A DNA stretch of 64,000 nt from JACNIV01 sp965370415 (GCA_965370415.1 CBDUTJ010000007.1:29151-93150); one strand, 5' to 3'; shown: positions 34,301-43,212, numbered from the stretch's first letter. Numbers and translations are program-made. The notes: generated from the letters alone by a model not told the origin.

Positions 34301-35449
34301 TTATTCCATCTGTTTGTATATTTTCTCGTATTTCGACATTAATTTTTTATTGTTCAGTTCTTTAGCCGCATTATACAACATTTGAACAGCTTGAATAGAT
34401 GAAGGATCGGTTTCAAACCAGAGCTCTGCGTATTTCAGAAGTTCATCGAATCTCTTCATACCGTAAAGTTTATAACACAAGGTAGTAATATAATCCGGAT
34501 TATCTACTTTTCCATCTTCCTTGTCCAGATCTACAGCTTCCTGTAAATATCTTGTAGATTCATCATGATTATCCATTTTAAGAGCAAGATTGCTGAGAGT
34601 AACAAGTATATCCATATTTGTGGGATTTAATTTATTTGACTCGATAAATGCATTATAAGCCAGAGTATCTTTTTTGGCATTCATAAACGCCAATCCGGCA
34701 TTGTAGAAGTTATCAGGATTTTCAGGTTCTAATTCAGCTGTTTCCATGTACATATTACCAGCTTCTTCGTATTTCTTTTCATTAAAGTAATAATTCGCTA
34801 ATTTTTGTCTTGCTATGATATCTGTAGGATCAAGTTCCGCTGTTTTAATAAAATATTTTATAAAGTTTTCAGTATCTTCCAGTTTTTCATAACTCAAAGC
34901 CATTAACCTGTAGGAAATTGTACTATCGGGAATGACGTTGATAACATCTGTAAATATTTGAATTGCACCGTTGTAATCTTCTTCTTTCAATTTAACTTTT
35001 CCAGCATTTATAAGTTGAATAAAACAGCTATCCTTGAATTGATCTAATTGCTCAAGTTTCTCATCCAATTTTGCTTTTTTTATCTGTTTTTTGTAAAACT
35101 TACCAGCAGCTTTCTCATCTGTTTTTTTAAGTTCCTCATATTCAGCAAAAACATCATTAATTTCCTGTATTGCAGTAATAAACAAACTCCTGGCTTTCAA
35201 ATAGTCCTTTTTTATATCGTAGTAGATACTTCCAGTTTTTTCCAGCGCTACAATATGATGAGGATTCTCTTCGAGAACAGTTTTGTAAAGGGGAAGTGCT
35301 TTTTCATATCGGTTTCCACCCAGGTGCATATTAGCAGAACGAAGGTTCTTTTTACCATCTGCAGTAAGCTCCTGAGAAGCAGCAAATAAACTTCCGCTTA
35401 ATACAAACAAAACAATCAATGTTACAAAAAATTTCAAATTTCTTTTCAT
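34301..35449 (-). CDS. Exported TPR-repeat protein
   Basis: 382 residues, SD TGGAGGAAAA. Signal peptide (KRNLKFFVTLIVLFVLSGSLFAAS), then about eight TPR units ('YEKALPLYKTVLEENPHHI', 'YNGAIQIFTDVINVIPDST', 'YEEAGNMYMETAELEPENP', 'LAYNAFIESNKLNPTN', 'HDESTRYLQEAVDLDKEDG'). A periplasmic scaffold, partner unknown. A sigma-70-like promoter lies upstream at 35468-35496, and the gene heads the run into tRNA-Leu and tig. Confidence 0.85.
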   Translation of the reverse strand: MKRNLKFFVTLIVLFVLSGSLFAASQELTADGKKNLRSANMHLGGNRYEKALPLYKTVLEENPHHIVALEKTGSIYYDIKKDYLKARSLFITAIQEINDVFAEYEELKKTDEKAAGKFYKKQIKKAKLDEKLEQLDQFKDSCFIQLINAGKVKLKEEDYNGAIQIFTDVINVIPDSTISYRLMALSYEKLEDTENFIKYFIKTAELDPTDIIARQKLANYYFNEKKYEEAGNMYMETAELEPENPDNFYNAGLAFMNAKKDTLAYNAFIESNKLNPTNMDILVTLSNLALKMDNHDESTRYLQEAVDLDKEDGKVDNPDYITTLCYKLYGMKRFDELLKYAELWFETDPSSIQAVQMLYNAAKELNNKKLMSKYEKIYKQME

Positions 35450-35467
35450 TTTTCCTCCACTATTTAA

Positions 35468-35496
35468 ATAATATAGTTTATATTACGTTATGCAAA
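35468..35496 (-). promoter_or_regulatory. Sigma-70-like promoter candidate
   Basis: Minus strand: TTTGCA (35491-35496), exactly 17 bases, then TATTAT (35468-35473), 18 bp before the ATG of the TPR gene at 35449. Two of twelve positions deviate from TTGACA/TATAAT in each box. It could serve the whole TPR-tRNA-tig-clpP-clpX run. Confidence 0.4.
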
Positions 35497-35550
35497 TTTT
35501 TGATAGTAGTATAGAAGTCAAGAATTTTATAGATTATTTGTTTATAAAAT

Positions 35551-35578
35551 TATAAAAGGCGGTCTCCCGCCTTTTATA
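35551..35578. terminator. Rho-independent terminator (bidirectional)
   Basis: A perfect 12-bp stem TATAAAAGGCGG / CCGCCTTTTATA with a TCTC loop, A- and T-rich on either flank. It lies just past the sppA stop (minus strand) and upstream of the TPR gene promoter, so it ends the DUF4390-kinase-regulator-sppA transcript. Confidence 0.85.
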
Positions 35579-35603
35579 AGATTTATAGAGCTCACAAGCC
35601 AGG

Positions 35604-37340
35604 TTATATTCCAGACTCGAAAGGCATTATTGCCTGAATGGGAACATTCTTGATATTTTTGTAAAGCAATAAAGATCTATCCAATCCAATCTCTTTTGTA
35701 ATATCGCTTTTCATAAGATCGGCAGCTACATCGATATCAAATTTATCTTTCAGGAATTCTTCGAAGATGCTTTTTTTCTTCGGATAAAAATGAACCGAAT
35801 ACTCAGTTATTTCTGCGATTTCTGCAGCTTTTATTATAGCATCATTCAACATTCCCACTCCATCGATGAGATTTTTTTCTAATGCATCTTCGCTGCTCCA
35901 TACCTGACCCTGAGCGAGCAGTTCCACATCCTCAAGCGTCATTTCTCTACCTTCGGCAACCCGGTTTTTAAATTCAATGTATGTCTCTTCAATATCTTTT
36001 TTCAATGCTTCAAATTCTTCTGCATTTGGTTCTCTGTATGGATTGAATACATCTGAGTATTTTCCCTTTTTAATCTGTTCGGAATTAAGACCTATGTTCT
36101 TTGATAATTTACTGATGTTCGGGATTATTGCCACCACTCCGATAGAACCGGTTATAGTAAATGGATCAGCATAGGCATAATCAGATTCGGCAGAAATATA
36201 ATATCCTCCGGAAGCAGCAACATTACCCATTGAAATGATAACCGGCTTTACACTTCTCAATTGCTTGATCCTGTTCAGGATTATTTCAGATTCCAGAGCG
36301 CTGCCGCCGGGACTGTTCACACGCAGAACCACAGCTTTAATAGAATTATCTATTTCCAATTTATCCAGCACTTTATCTATCTTTGATGCAGAGAGATTTT
36401 GTGCCGTATAGAACGAATTTGACGAAGCGATCATACCTTGCGCATAAACCACCGCTATCCGCTCTTTTTCTTTACTTCTGGATGATAATTTGTAGCTTTT
36501 TAAAGAAATTAGCTGATCTTTTTTTATTCCCAGTTCTTCAAATAGATCCTCTCTAAAACAAAGTTGGTCGACCAGGTTATATTCAAGAGCTTTTTCCCCG
36601 GAAATAAATATTTCTTTTCTGTTCTCATAAATAAATTTAATTTGTTCGATGGATAGATTCCTGTTCTCTGCGATCTTTGCAATCATTTTATCATAAATAG
36701 TTGTAAATAATACATCCAGGTTTTCTTTTACAGGTTTAGAGAAGCTCGATCTTGAAAAACTCTCACCAGCTCCTTTGTATTTTCCAGCATGGATCACCTT
36801 CATTTCTATACCTATCTTGTCTAAAAGGTCTTTATAGAAAAGAACACTTCCTCCAATTCCTGTTAGGAATAATCCACCGGATGCCGAAGGGTTCAGGTAT
36901 ATTGAATCAGCTACGGAAGCAAGGATGTAGTCTCTATTGCCAGCCATATTGAAATGGGCATATACTTTTTTACCGGAACTCTTGAAATGCTCGACCGCTT
37001 CCATTATTTCGTTTATGTTTGCCATTCCGCAAGAAATCCATTGTGGTTCCAGTATAATACCCTTGATGTTCTTATCGTAAGATGCTTTGTTTATTTTTTG
37101 AATAATTGAATGTGTACTGAGAGCATCCTCTCCAAAAAAGCTTTCGCTGAATTCGTTGTATTCTACTATTTCACCTGTTAGTTTAACATGAAGATAAGAA
37201 CCGGGCAAAATCACTTTAAACTGGTTTTCCTTCGTCATGCTTTTACTCATAATTACTATCATACTAATAGTTGAGAATATCATAACAATAATGATAACGA
37301 CCGATGCTAAACAACCAAATGCAAACCATTTTCCTTTCAT
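35604..37340 (-). CDS. sppA: Signal peptide peptidase SppA (67K type)
   Basis: 578 residues. One N-terminal TM helix (~8-32) and two tandem ClpP-fold S49 domains. The catalytic Lys is in the first half ('VIHAGKYKGAGESF', ~187-189), the nucleophile Ser in the second ('GNVAASGGYYISAESD', ~380), as in E. coli SppA where the dyad spans the two halves. Length matches the long form (~600). It degrades cleaved signal peptides at the membrane. It is last in a four-gene minus-strand run and ends at a strong terminator. Confidence 0.92.
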   Translation of the reverse strand: MKGKWFAFGCLASVVIIIVMIFSTISMIVIMSKSMTKENQFKVILPGSYLHVKLTGEIVEYNEFSESFFGEDALSTHSIIQKINKASYDKNIKGIILEPQWISCGMANINEIMEAVEHFKSSGKKVYAHFNMAGNRDYILASVADSIYLNPSASGGLFLTGIGGSVLFYKDLLDKIGIEMKVIHAGKYKGAGESFSRSSFSKPVKENLDVLFTTIYDKMIAKIAENRNLSIEQIKFIYENRKEIFISGEKALEYNLVDQLCFREDLFEELGIKKDQLISLKSYKLSSRSKEKERIAVVYAQGMIASSNSFYTAQNLSASKIDKVLDKLEIDNSIKAVVLRVNSPGGSALESEIILNRIKQLRSVKPVIISMGNVAASGGYYISAESDYAYADPFTITGSIGVVAIIPNISKLSKNIGLNSEQIKKGKYSDVFNPYREPNAEEFEALKKDIEETYIEFKNRVAEGREMTLEDVELLAQGQVWSSEDALEKNLIDGVGMLNDAIIKAAEIAEITEYSVHFYPKKKSIFEEFLKDKFDIDVAADLMKSDITKEIGLDRSLLLYKNIKNVPIQAIMPFESGI

Positions 37341-37369
37341 TTTTTCTCCTTTATCCCGTTTTACAAGGA

Positions 37370-38710
37370 TTAATATTTTATTTCTAATTCTTTAATTTTT
37401 CGAGATAGATTGCTGACCTGCAGATTCAGTGCTTTTGCTGTATTGGTTAGATTTCCGTTATTAAGCTTCAACTGAGTACTCAGATATTTTATTTCAAATT
37501 CTTTTTTTTTGTCTTTATAAGAAAGTGTTTGATTCCAGAAATCTGTTTTCTGTGGTTTCTGGGTAAGGATAGCAATATCTTCAGGTTCAATTATTTCTTT
37601 ATCGACCAGAATGTAGATCCTTTCGATGAAGTTCCGCAGTTCTCGTACGTTTCCTTTGAATTCCCACGATTGCAGTTCATTGATACAAGCTGGTGAAAAT
37701 GTTTTCATAGGGATCTTTAGATCGTTGGAAAAAAAATGTGAATAATGTTCTATCAACAATGGAATATCTGAAGGATGTTCACGCAGGGGAGGAGTGATGA
37801 TGGGAATTACGTTCAGTCTGTAATACAGGTCTTCTCGAAAATTTCCCTGTTCAACCAATTCTTCCAGGTTTTTATGGGTGGCGGCAATTAAGCGAATATC
37901 GATCTTCTGGGTTTTGTTGCCACCAACTCTTTCAAATTCACCTTCCTGAATTACCCTGAGAATTTTGGCCTGAGCATTTAAGCTCATATCACCGATCTCA
38001 TCCAGAAAAAGCGTGCCGCCGTCTGCTTGTTCGATCTTTCCATCCTTACTTTTATGAGCACCTGTAAAGGCTCCTTTTTCATGACCGAAAAGCTCACTTT
38101 CTACCAGTTCATTGGGAATAGCAGCAGAATTAAATTTAATAAAAGGTTTATCTCTTCTTTTGCTGCCGTTATGAACCGCGTAGGCGACCAATTCTTTGCC
38201 TGTGCCACTTTCACCCCTTATAAGAACTTTAGAGTCGCTGGAGGCTATTTTTTGGATTAATAAGAGCATTTCTTTAATAGGTTTACTTTCTCCCACGATC
38301 TGATATTGTTCATCTACAGTAGTTTTGAGGTTTGTATAATTTCTGGAAAGTGTTTTGTACTCATAAGCTTTATTTACGATAATTTTCACTTTTGTCAGGC
38401 TGAGTGGTTTTTCCAGGAAATCGTATGCACCGAGTTTAATTGCTCTAACTGCTTCTTTTATACCGCTGTGTCCCGAGATCATAATAATAGTGGTTTGAGA
38501 ATTCTTATCTTTCATTTTTTGTAGTATGTCCAGACCGTTAGCACCATCCAGGCGAACATCCAGCAGCACCACATCGGGATTAAATGATTCAAATAGGTTC
38601 ATTACTTTATTGCTCTTAATAGTGTATTCGCAGATATGTCCTTCGTCTTGCAGGATGTTATTAAGTGTAAGGCAGATGTTCATTTCGTCATCAACGATCA
38701 ATATCCTCAT
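37370..38710 (-). CDS. NtrC-family sigma-54-dependent response regulator
   Basis: 446 residues. Receiver domain (1-120) with DD at 7-8, phosphoacceptor Asp in 'PDVVLLDVRLDG' and Lys in 'FLEKPLS'. AAA+ domain (~140-370) with Walker A 'GESGTGKELVA', the sigma-54 loop 'GAFTGA', Walker B 'GGTLFLDEIGDM' and 'REDLYYRLNVIPI'. The C-terminal Fis-type HTH 'GNLTNTAKALNLQVSNLSRKI' completes it. It should activate sigma-54 promoters on phosphorylation by the kinase encoded just upstream. Targets are unknown. Confidence 0.93.
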   Translation of the reverse strand: MRILIVDDEMNICLTLNNILQDEGHICEYTIKSNKVMNLFESFNPDVVLLDVRLDGANGLDILQKMKDKNSQTTIIMISGHSGIKEAVRAIKLGAYDFLEKPLSLTKVKIIVNKAYEYKTLSRNYTNLKTTVDEQYQIVGESKPIKEMLLLIQKIASSDSKVLIRGESGTGKELVAYAVHNGSKRRDKPFIKFNSAAIPNELVESELFGHEKGAFTGAHKSKDGKIEQADGGTLFLDEIGDMSLNAQAKILRVIQEGEFERVGGNKTQKIDIRLIAATHKNLEELVEQGNFREDLYYRLNVIPIITPPLREHPSDIPLLIEHYSHFFSNDLKIPMKTFSPACINELQSWEFKGNVRELRNFIERIYILVDKEIIEPEDIAILTQKPQKTDFWNQTLSYKDKKKEFEIKYLSTQLKLNNGNLTNTAKALNLQVSNLSRKIKELEIKY

Positions 38711-38737
38711 TTCATCTCCATTAATTCAAACCTTTTT

Positions 38738-39889
38738 CTAAACCACCCTTAAAATTATTTCAAAAGTACTACCTTTTCCAATTTGGCTTGTAACATTTAT
38801 TTCCGCATTATTCAGGTCAACCAGTTTTTTTACAAGTGCAAGTCCCAGCCCGGTTCCTTTTTTTTTATTTGTATAATACGGTTCGAAAACCCTGGATAAA
38901 TTCTCTTTTGAGATGCCGGAACCATTATCAATAATTTGAATTATTACAGATTTATCCCTGCGAAAAACACGAATAAGGATTTCTTCTGTTTCCTGCGAAG
39001 CATCGATAGCATTTTGGACCAGGTTTGTAATGATCTGATAAAAATGGGTACTGTCAAAATTTACTTTAATTGTGTTTTCTGCTACTAATTTAATATTGTA
39101 TTTGTGTTGATAAGAATTGATTATTTCTTCTATAAGATTGGCTGGATTGAATTGTGAGAATTCCGGTTCGATACTTTTTGCAAAATTAGAAAAAGAACGG
39201 GCAAGATTTTGCAGATTACTAATTTCCTGGTTTATTATTTTTACTGCTTCGGGAAAAATATTTTTAAATTTTTCAGGATCTTCTTCATATTTTTCTTCCA
39301 GTCTTTGAATTGAAAGCTGAATGGGGGTGAGGGGATTTTTTATTTCGTGAGCAAGTATACGTGATAGTTCTTTCCAGATCATTTCCTTTTCAGCTTGAAC
39401 CAGTTTTTTTTGGATGTTTATTAGTTCCCGAGACATGCTGTTGAAAGATTGTTTCAGTTCTTTGATCTCTTTTATTCCTGTTTCGGGAAGTTGAACCGAA
39501 AAATCACCTTCGCGAATCTTGGCAGTGGCAGACTGCAATTCCTTGAGAGGTTTTGTAGCCTTATAAAAAACAAATATAAAAATAAAAGCAGAAAGGATCA
39601 TCAACAAAAAGAGGAAAACCGAGGAGTATATCTGTGCTTCATGACGGATCATTTCAGATGCTGCCTGACTGGCGTTAAATTTATTTAAAAGTCTGCGTGC
39701 TTCAATGCTGTCCTGCCTGGTATGAAAAGTAAGAGAAAGAAGCGATTCGTCAAATTTCAAAGATTGGAACGCTTCGCTCGATTGTTTGTGTTTCTCAATA
39801 AAAAAAGCATTAATAAGTATCAGGCTGGTTAGATATAAAGCAAGGAAAAGTACAATAACAATCCCTCGAAGACCTATTCTAAGATTCAT
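38738..39889 (-). CDS. NtrY-like HAMP sensor histidine kinase
   Basis: 383 residues from the ATG at 39889, which has GGAAAG upstream; an in-frame ATG at 39916 gives nine more residues. TM helices ~5-25 and ~92-110 flank a short periplasmic loop. A HAMP domain follows ('KATKPLKELQSATAKIREGD'), then HisKA with 'ILAHEIKNPLTPIQLSI', and HATPase_c with 'LVQNAIDAS', 'DNGSGI' and 'KGTGLGLALVKKL'. It resembles NtrY-type kinases and should phosphorylate the adjacent NtrC-like regulator. The start overlaps the upstream DUF4390 gene. Confidence 0.9.
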   Translation of the reverse strand: MNLRIGLRGIVIVLFLALYLTSLILINAFFIEKHKQSSEAFQSLKFDESLLSLTFHTRQDSIEARRLLNKFNASQAASEMIRHEAQIYSSVFLFLLMILSAFIFIFVFYKATKPLKELQSATAKIREGDFSVQLPETGIKEIKELKQSFNSMSRELINIQKKLVQAEKEMIWKELSRILAHEIKNPLTPIQLSIQRLEEKYEEDPEKFKNIFPEAVKIINQEISNLQNLARSFSNFAKSIEPEFSQFNPANLIEEIINSYQHKYNIKLVAENTIKVNFDSTHFYQIITNLVQNAIDASQETEEILIRVFRRDKSVIIQIIDNGSGISKENLSRVFEPYYTNKKKGTGLGLALVKKLVDLNNAEINVTSQIGKGSTFEIILRVV

Positions 39890-40427
39890 GATCAGCTTTC
39901 CGGCAATGCTTTTCAATCTTTGGTTTATTAAATTTCCAGAGCATCATCAGATCATATTCTTTTTTCATCGATTGAAGCCTGATCTTTTTTAAAGAAGATT
40001 CAAGTGAAACAACTATATTATCCAATTCAGCATTTTCATAAGTATATTCGATCTGAGATATTTTTTCTATAAGTTGTCGATATGAGTCTGTTGAAAAATT
40101 TTCTTTTTGTTCTTCTAATGTTATATCAAAAAAATTAGAAAGAGGATCGTAAATAATAGAATGCACAAATTCATCACTAAATATTACATCTGACCCGTTT
40201 TTAAATTCTATATTAAAATAAATATCTATCTGCTGTCCGGATTTAAAGATCTCTTCGAAATCATTTTCAAATGCACTTTCAAGCTGTACTGTGATGAAAA
40301 TTTTATCTCCCAGGAAAGAAAAGCTAATATCTGAAAATCTGGCATGATTTCCTTCATATGAAGACAAAAGCATCATACTCAACGAAATAAAACCTGTTAT
40401 TATTTTACTCGACAATGCTTGAAACAT
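39879..40427 (-). CDS. DUF4390-like exported protein
   Basis: 182 residues with an N-terminal hydrophobic signal ('SSKIITGFISLSMMLLSS'). The body reads 'FSDISFSFLGDKIFITVQLESAFENDFEEIFKSGQQIDIYF', matching the pattern of DUF4390 proteins (beta-rich, '...i..G.p..f.y.v.l'), which in proteobacteria also lie next to NtrY-like kinase genes. Here it overlaps the kinase start by 11 bp. Function unknown; a periplasmic partner or sensor for the kinase is an inference from the conserved neighbourhood. Confidence 0.65.
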   Translation of the reverse strand: MFQALSSKIITGFISLSMMLLSSYEGNHARFSDISFSFLGDKIFITVQLESAFENDFEEIFKSGQQIDIYFNIEFKNGSDVIFSDEFVHSIIYDPLSNFFDITLEEQKENFSTDSYRQLIEKISQIEYTYENAELDNIVVSLESSLKKIRLQSMKKEYDLMMLWKFNKPKIEKHCRKADHES

Positions 40428-40439
40428 ACCTTTTCCTAA

Positions 40440-40475
40440 TAAAAAAATCTCTGACAGATTTCACTCTGCCAGAGA
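40440..40475 (-). terminator. Rho-independent terminator after the PDZ gene
   Basis: Read on the minus strand: TCTCTGGCAG, loop AGTGAAAT, CTGTCAGAGA (one G-T pair), then TTTTTTTATT. It lies 28 bp past the stop of the PDZ gene and before the DUF4390 gene, separating the two transcripts. Confidence 0.88.
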
Positions 40476-40502
40476 CCATTATCATATTTTAGATGTCAAT
40501 AC

Positions 40503-41720
40503 TTAAAATCCGAACCAAGGACCAATCGATATTGTATAACCATCATATGAAGTATCGGGAGAATTAGCTATTTCAAAATCATCTCCGCAAGAAACAGATT
40601 CCCATCCGGATGTAAATGAATGACTTAAGAAATAACCTGCTTCTGCTCTAATACCAAGCCAATCGAGGATCCTTACCATTAACATTGCTTTTGGTTGGAA
40701 TATTATGTAACTTCTCTTCATCTCGATGAAATTATTTGCAGAAGCATCCATATCATCATTAAGAGAGAACCAGTCATAATTGCCGTCAGTTTGAGATACT
40801 TCAAGTGTATGACCACCCCAACCGAGCATAAAACCCAAAGAAGTAATTATTTTTCTGGAAACTGCAAATCTTTTATCTAATGTAACACCGCCAAAACCAT
40901 TGCTGTAATACATTCTTCTTGTAACGTTTAAACTGTCACCTATTAGATATCCTCTTTTTCGGTCAATTGAATATCCAGCACCCATACCACCCAGGAACCA
41001 ACCTTTTCCAACGTTGCCTTTTCCGCCACCGCCATTCATAAAGATACCTTTTTCATCCAAACCATTAAAGCCGTACTGATCGAGAACATAATTAATATCT
41101 TCAAATTCATCTTTTGCAGCATACCAAACTGGGATCCAGCTTCCACCACCAAAACCAACGGAGAGTTTCTTCTTTTTCTTACCGTCTTTGGTTATTATAA
41201 TGTCTTTGTCTTTGGGTGTTAAGGTAGAAAGAACTAATTTAGTAACTAGAACTTCTTCATCACGGAATAACTTTACTTCAACCTCATCGCCAAGGTTTTT
41301 GCTCTTGATCATTTTAACAAGATGATCTTCGAATCGAGCTTTCTTGCCATCGAATTCCATGATAATATCACCACTGATAATACCGGCTTTCTGGGAAGGA
41401 CCACCCGGAACAATACCTTTGATTAAAACACCGTAGCAATACGGATAATGCATTTTATATGCATCTTCAAAGTCCATATCTGCAAGATATACACCCATTT
41501 TGGGAGTATTGGAAGATGTCCTATTAATGTTTATTACAATAGGTTTGATACCCTTGATAGATTCAATTTCTTCAAGAGCTTCATTTACCTCTTCCATTGC
41601 TTCTTGAATTGTTTCGTCCACTTCATCAATTGTTACTTCTACTTCTACGTCTTCTTGTGCAAAAAGAGCCGCTCCTCCAATCATTAGAAATGTTAGAATG
41701 AGAATCATGCTTTTTTTCAT
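40503..41720 (-). CDS. Exported PDZ-domain protein
   Basis: 405 residues, SD TGGAGGTATAAA. Signal peptide ending 'GGAALFAQEDVEVEV'. An acidic helical stretch (~25-55) precedes a PDZ domain (~75-170): 'MGVYLADMDFEDAY', 'GVLIKGIVPGGPSQKAGIISGDIIMEFDG'. The C-terminal ~200 residues are Gly/aromatic-rich ('FGGGSWIPVWYAA', 'GGGGKGNVGKGWFLGGMGAGY', 'GAGYFLSHSF'-like strands) and may form an outer-membrane beta structure. No protease triad is visible, so it is not a DegP-type enzyme. Monocistronic, closed by the terminator at 40440-40475. Confidence 0.8.
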   Translation of the reverse strand: MKKSMILILTFLMIGGAALFAQEDVEVEVTIDEVDETIQEAMEEVNEALEEIESIKGIKPIVININRTSSNTPKMGVYLADMDFEDAYKMHYPYCYGVLIKGIVPGGPSQKAGIISGDIIMEFDGKKARFEDHLVKMIKSKNLGDEVEVKLFRDEEVLVTKLVLSTLTPKDKDIIITKDGKKKKKLSVGFGGGSWIPVWYAAKDEFEDINYVLDQYGFNGLDEKGIFMNGGGGKGNVGKGWFLGGMGAGYSIDRKRGYLIGDSLNVTRRMYYSNGFGGVTLDKRFAVSRKIITSLGFMLGWGGHTLEVSQTDGNYDWFSLNDDMDASANNFIEMKRSYIIFQPKAMLMVRILDWLGIRAEAGYFLSHSFTSGWESVSCGDDFEIANSPDTSYDGYTISIGPWFGF

Positions 41721-41885
41721 TTTATACCTCCATTTACCGATTAATTAATGCAACCTGTATGCCATACGAATAAATTTGGCGTATCTTATTAATCAGTAAT
41801 AAATTAATGTGCTTCTCTATAAATATTTTCTGTAGAAATGTATTATAATTTTGATAAACAGTTCAGCCGTTTATTATCAAAAGGA

Positions 41886-42425
41886 TTATTTTTCTATGAA
41901 AATAGCATCTACCGGGCAACCTTTGTATTTTTTACCATCACCTTCTATGCAGATAGCGCAGGCAATACACTTGTTCATATCTATAACAGCAATGCCTTTG
42001 ATCATCCGGATCGCATCGGTGGGGCAGGGTTTCACGCAGAGTCGGCATCCGATACATTTATCGGCATCTACAATGTAGATATCTTTATTTGATTCTGTAT
42101 TCCAGAGAGGTTTTCCTTCTTCATTACGAATTGCAAAAACATTATCACCAATTACAATGTTGTAGACAATTATCTCTTCACCATCCAGAATTCCTGTGCC
42201 AGAGAAATCCGTTTTGGATTCAAGAATAATTTCTTTATCTTTTAAAAAGTCTTCAGGAGCTATACCAAGTTTAAAGAAATCTTCACCTGTGTTCAAGTAC
42301 CATTCATCAGCGATCTGCTTCAATTTCCCGTCAAATCTCTCAAGTTTTTGTTCATTAGTTTGAGAAACAATATTCGCAACCAATATCAGAATGAGCATAC
42401 TGATCAATAATGCATATTTATTCAT
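41886..42425 (-). CDS. Membrane-anchored or exported 2[4Fe-4S] ferredoxin-domain protein
   Basis: 179 residues. Hydrophobic N-terminus (MNKYALLISMLILILVANIVS) without a Tat twin-Arg motif. Residues ~25-115 are a domain I cannot name ('WYLNTGEDFFKLGIAPEDFL', 'VIGDNVFAIRNEEGKPLWNT'). The C-terminus has two clusters: 'CIGCRLCVKPCP' (normal CX2CX2CX3CP) and 'CIACAIC' followed only after ten residues by 'CPVDAI' (CX2CX2CX10CP), an enlarged loop. Last of the nine-gene run starting with the AOR N-domain. Possible electron carrier for that complex, or redox protein on the outer face; orientation is unproven. Confidence 0.75.
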   Translation of the reverse strand: MNKYALLISMLILILVANIVSQTNEQKLERFDGKLKQIADEWYLNTGEDFFKLGIAPEDFLKDKEIILESKTDFSGTGILDGEEIIVYNIVIGDNVFAIRNEEGKPLWNTESNKDIYIVDADKCIGCRLCVKPCPTDAIRMIKGIAVIDMNKCIACAICIEGDGKKYKGCPVDAIFIEK

Positions 42426-42444
42426 ATCACTTTATCTCCGGTTA

Positions 42445-42726
42445 TTAATAGTAACGGCAAATATATGTAGAGTTTTCTAATACTTCTATCAGGAAATTAA
42501 CATTTGCCTTTATCTTAAAAGTTTCAAATTGGTTATAAGTTTTCCATTCATCACTATCTGGAAGCTTGATTTTCAATTGACCACTAATTACCGTCATAAC
42601 CTCTTTTGTGCTGGTTCTGAACTCGTAATTACCAGCAGCCACTACACCAATCGTAGCTTTACTTGTGGAATCTTCAAAGGCAATCGATTTGACTTTACCC
42701 TCGTAATATTCATTTACTTTGAACAT
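42445..42726 (-). CDS. ppnP: PpnP/DUF1255-like small cupin (pyrimidine/purine nucleoside phosphorylase)
   Basis: 93 residues: 'VNEYYEGKVKSIAFEDSTSKATIGVVAAGNYEF', 'MTVISGQLKIKLPDSDEWKTY' and 'TYICRYY' match the YaiE/PpnP family nearly end to end. E. coli PpnP phosphorolyses many nucleosides to base and ribose-1-phosphate. It is a single cupin barrel. The gene lies 36 bp after a lipoprotein gene and 19 bp before the ferredoxin gene in the oxidoreductase run; why it is there is not clear. Confidence 0.88.
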   Translation of the reverse strand: MFKVNEYYEGKVKSIAFEDSTSKATIGVVAAGNYEFRTSTKEVMTVISGQLKIKLPDSDEWKTYNQFETFKIKANVNFLIEVLENSTYICRYY

Positions 42727-42762
42727 ATTTTCCCCTTAATTATTGTTTAACATTCTTTGCGA

Positions 42763-43212
42763 TTATTCATCTTCTTCAAGTCTCATTTTAAGTGCTTCGG
42801 AGCGTCTGAATGCGTCTATTCTTAATTTTGAAATAGGAAACTCTTTAATGATAATTTTGTAGTAATATATAGCTTTTTCATAATTTTTTTTATCGTAAAG
42901 AGAGCTTTCAAATAACATTCCCAGACGATATAATGCTTCTGCACGGTGTCCTGGGTCGTATAAACTATCACTATATACCTGTTCGTAGGTTTCGATGGCT
43001 ACTTCATAATCACCCATTTTCATAATATTTCTGGCGTACGCTAATTTACCTCTACCGCTTTTTCTCACAATTAAAGTATCTTCTGTTTCATGTTCAAAAT
43101 CATCCAAAGCCTGTATAGACTCCGGTACTTCCTGTTCTTCAAAATCTTTAACTAGCTTTGTTGATGAACAGCCGATAAATATTAATAATAAAACTAACAG
43201 TATTATCCGCAT
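42763..43212 (-). CDS. TPR-containing lipoprotein
   Basis: 149 residues, SD AAAGGAGATAAT. Lipoprotein signal MRIILLVLLLIFIGC with the acylated Cys at 15. Two or three TPR/Sel1-like helical pairs follow: 'KLAYARNIMKMGDYEVAIETYEQVYSDS', 'RAEALYRLGMLFESSLYDKKNYEKAIYYYKIII'. A membrane-anchored scaffold, similar in layout to YfgM/BamD-type helpers but too short to assign. Lies 14 bp after the ThiS-like gene. Confidence 0.75.
   Translation of the reverse strand: MRIILLVLLLIFIGCSSTKLVKDFEEQEVPESIQALDDFEHETEDTLIVRKSGRGKLAYARNIMKMGDYEVAIETYEQVYSDSLYDPGHRAEALYRLGMLFESSLYDKKNYEKAIYYYKIIIKEFPISKLRIDAFRRSEALKMRLEEDE

Noticed and set aside
41850..41885. Terminator after the ferredoxin gene
   Set aside because: TTGATAAAC/GTTTATTATCAA can form a bulged hairpin, but there is no convincing U-tract on the minus strand.
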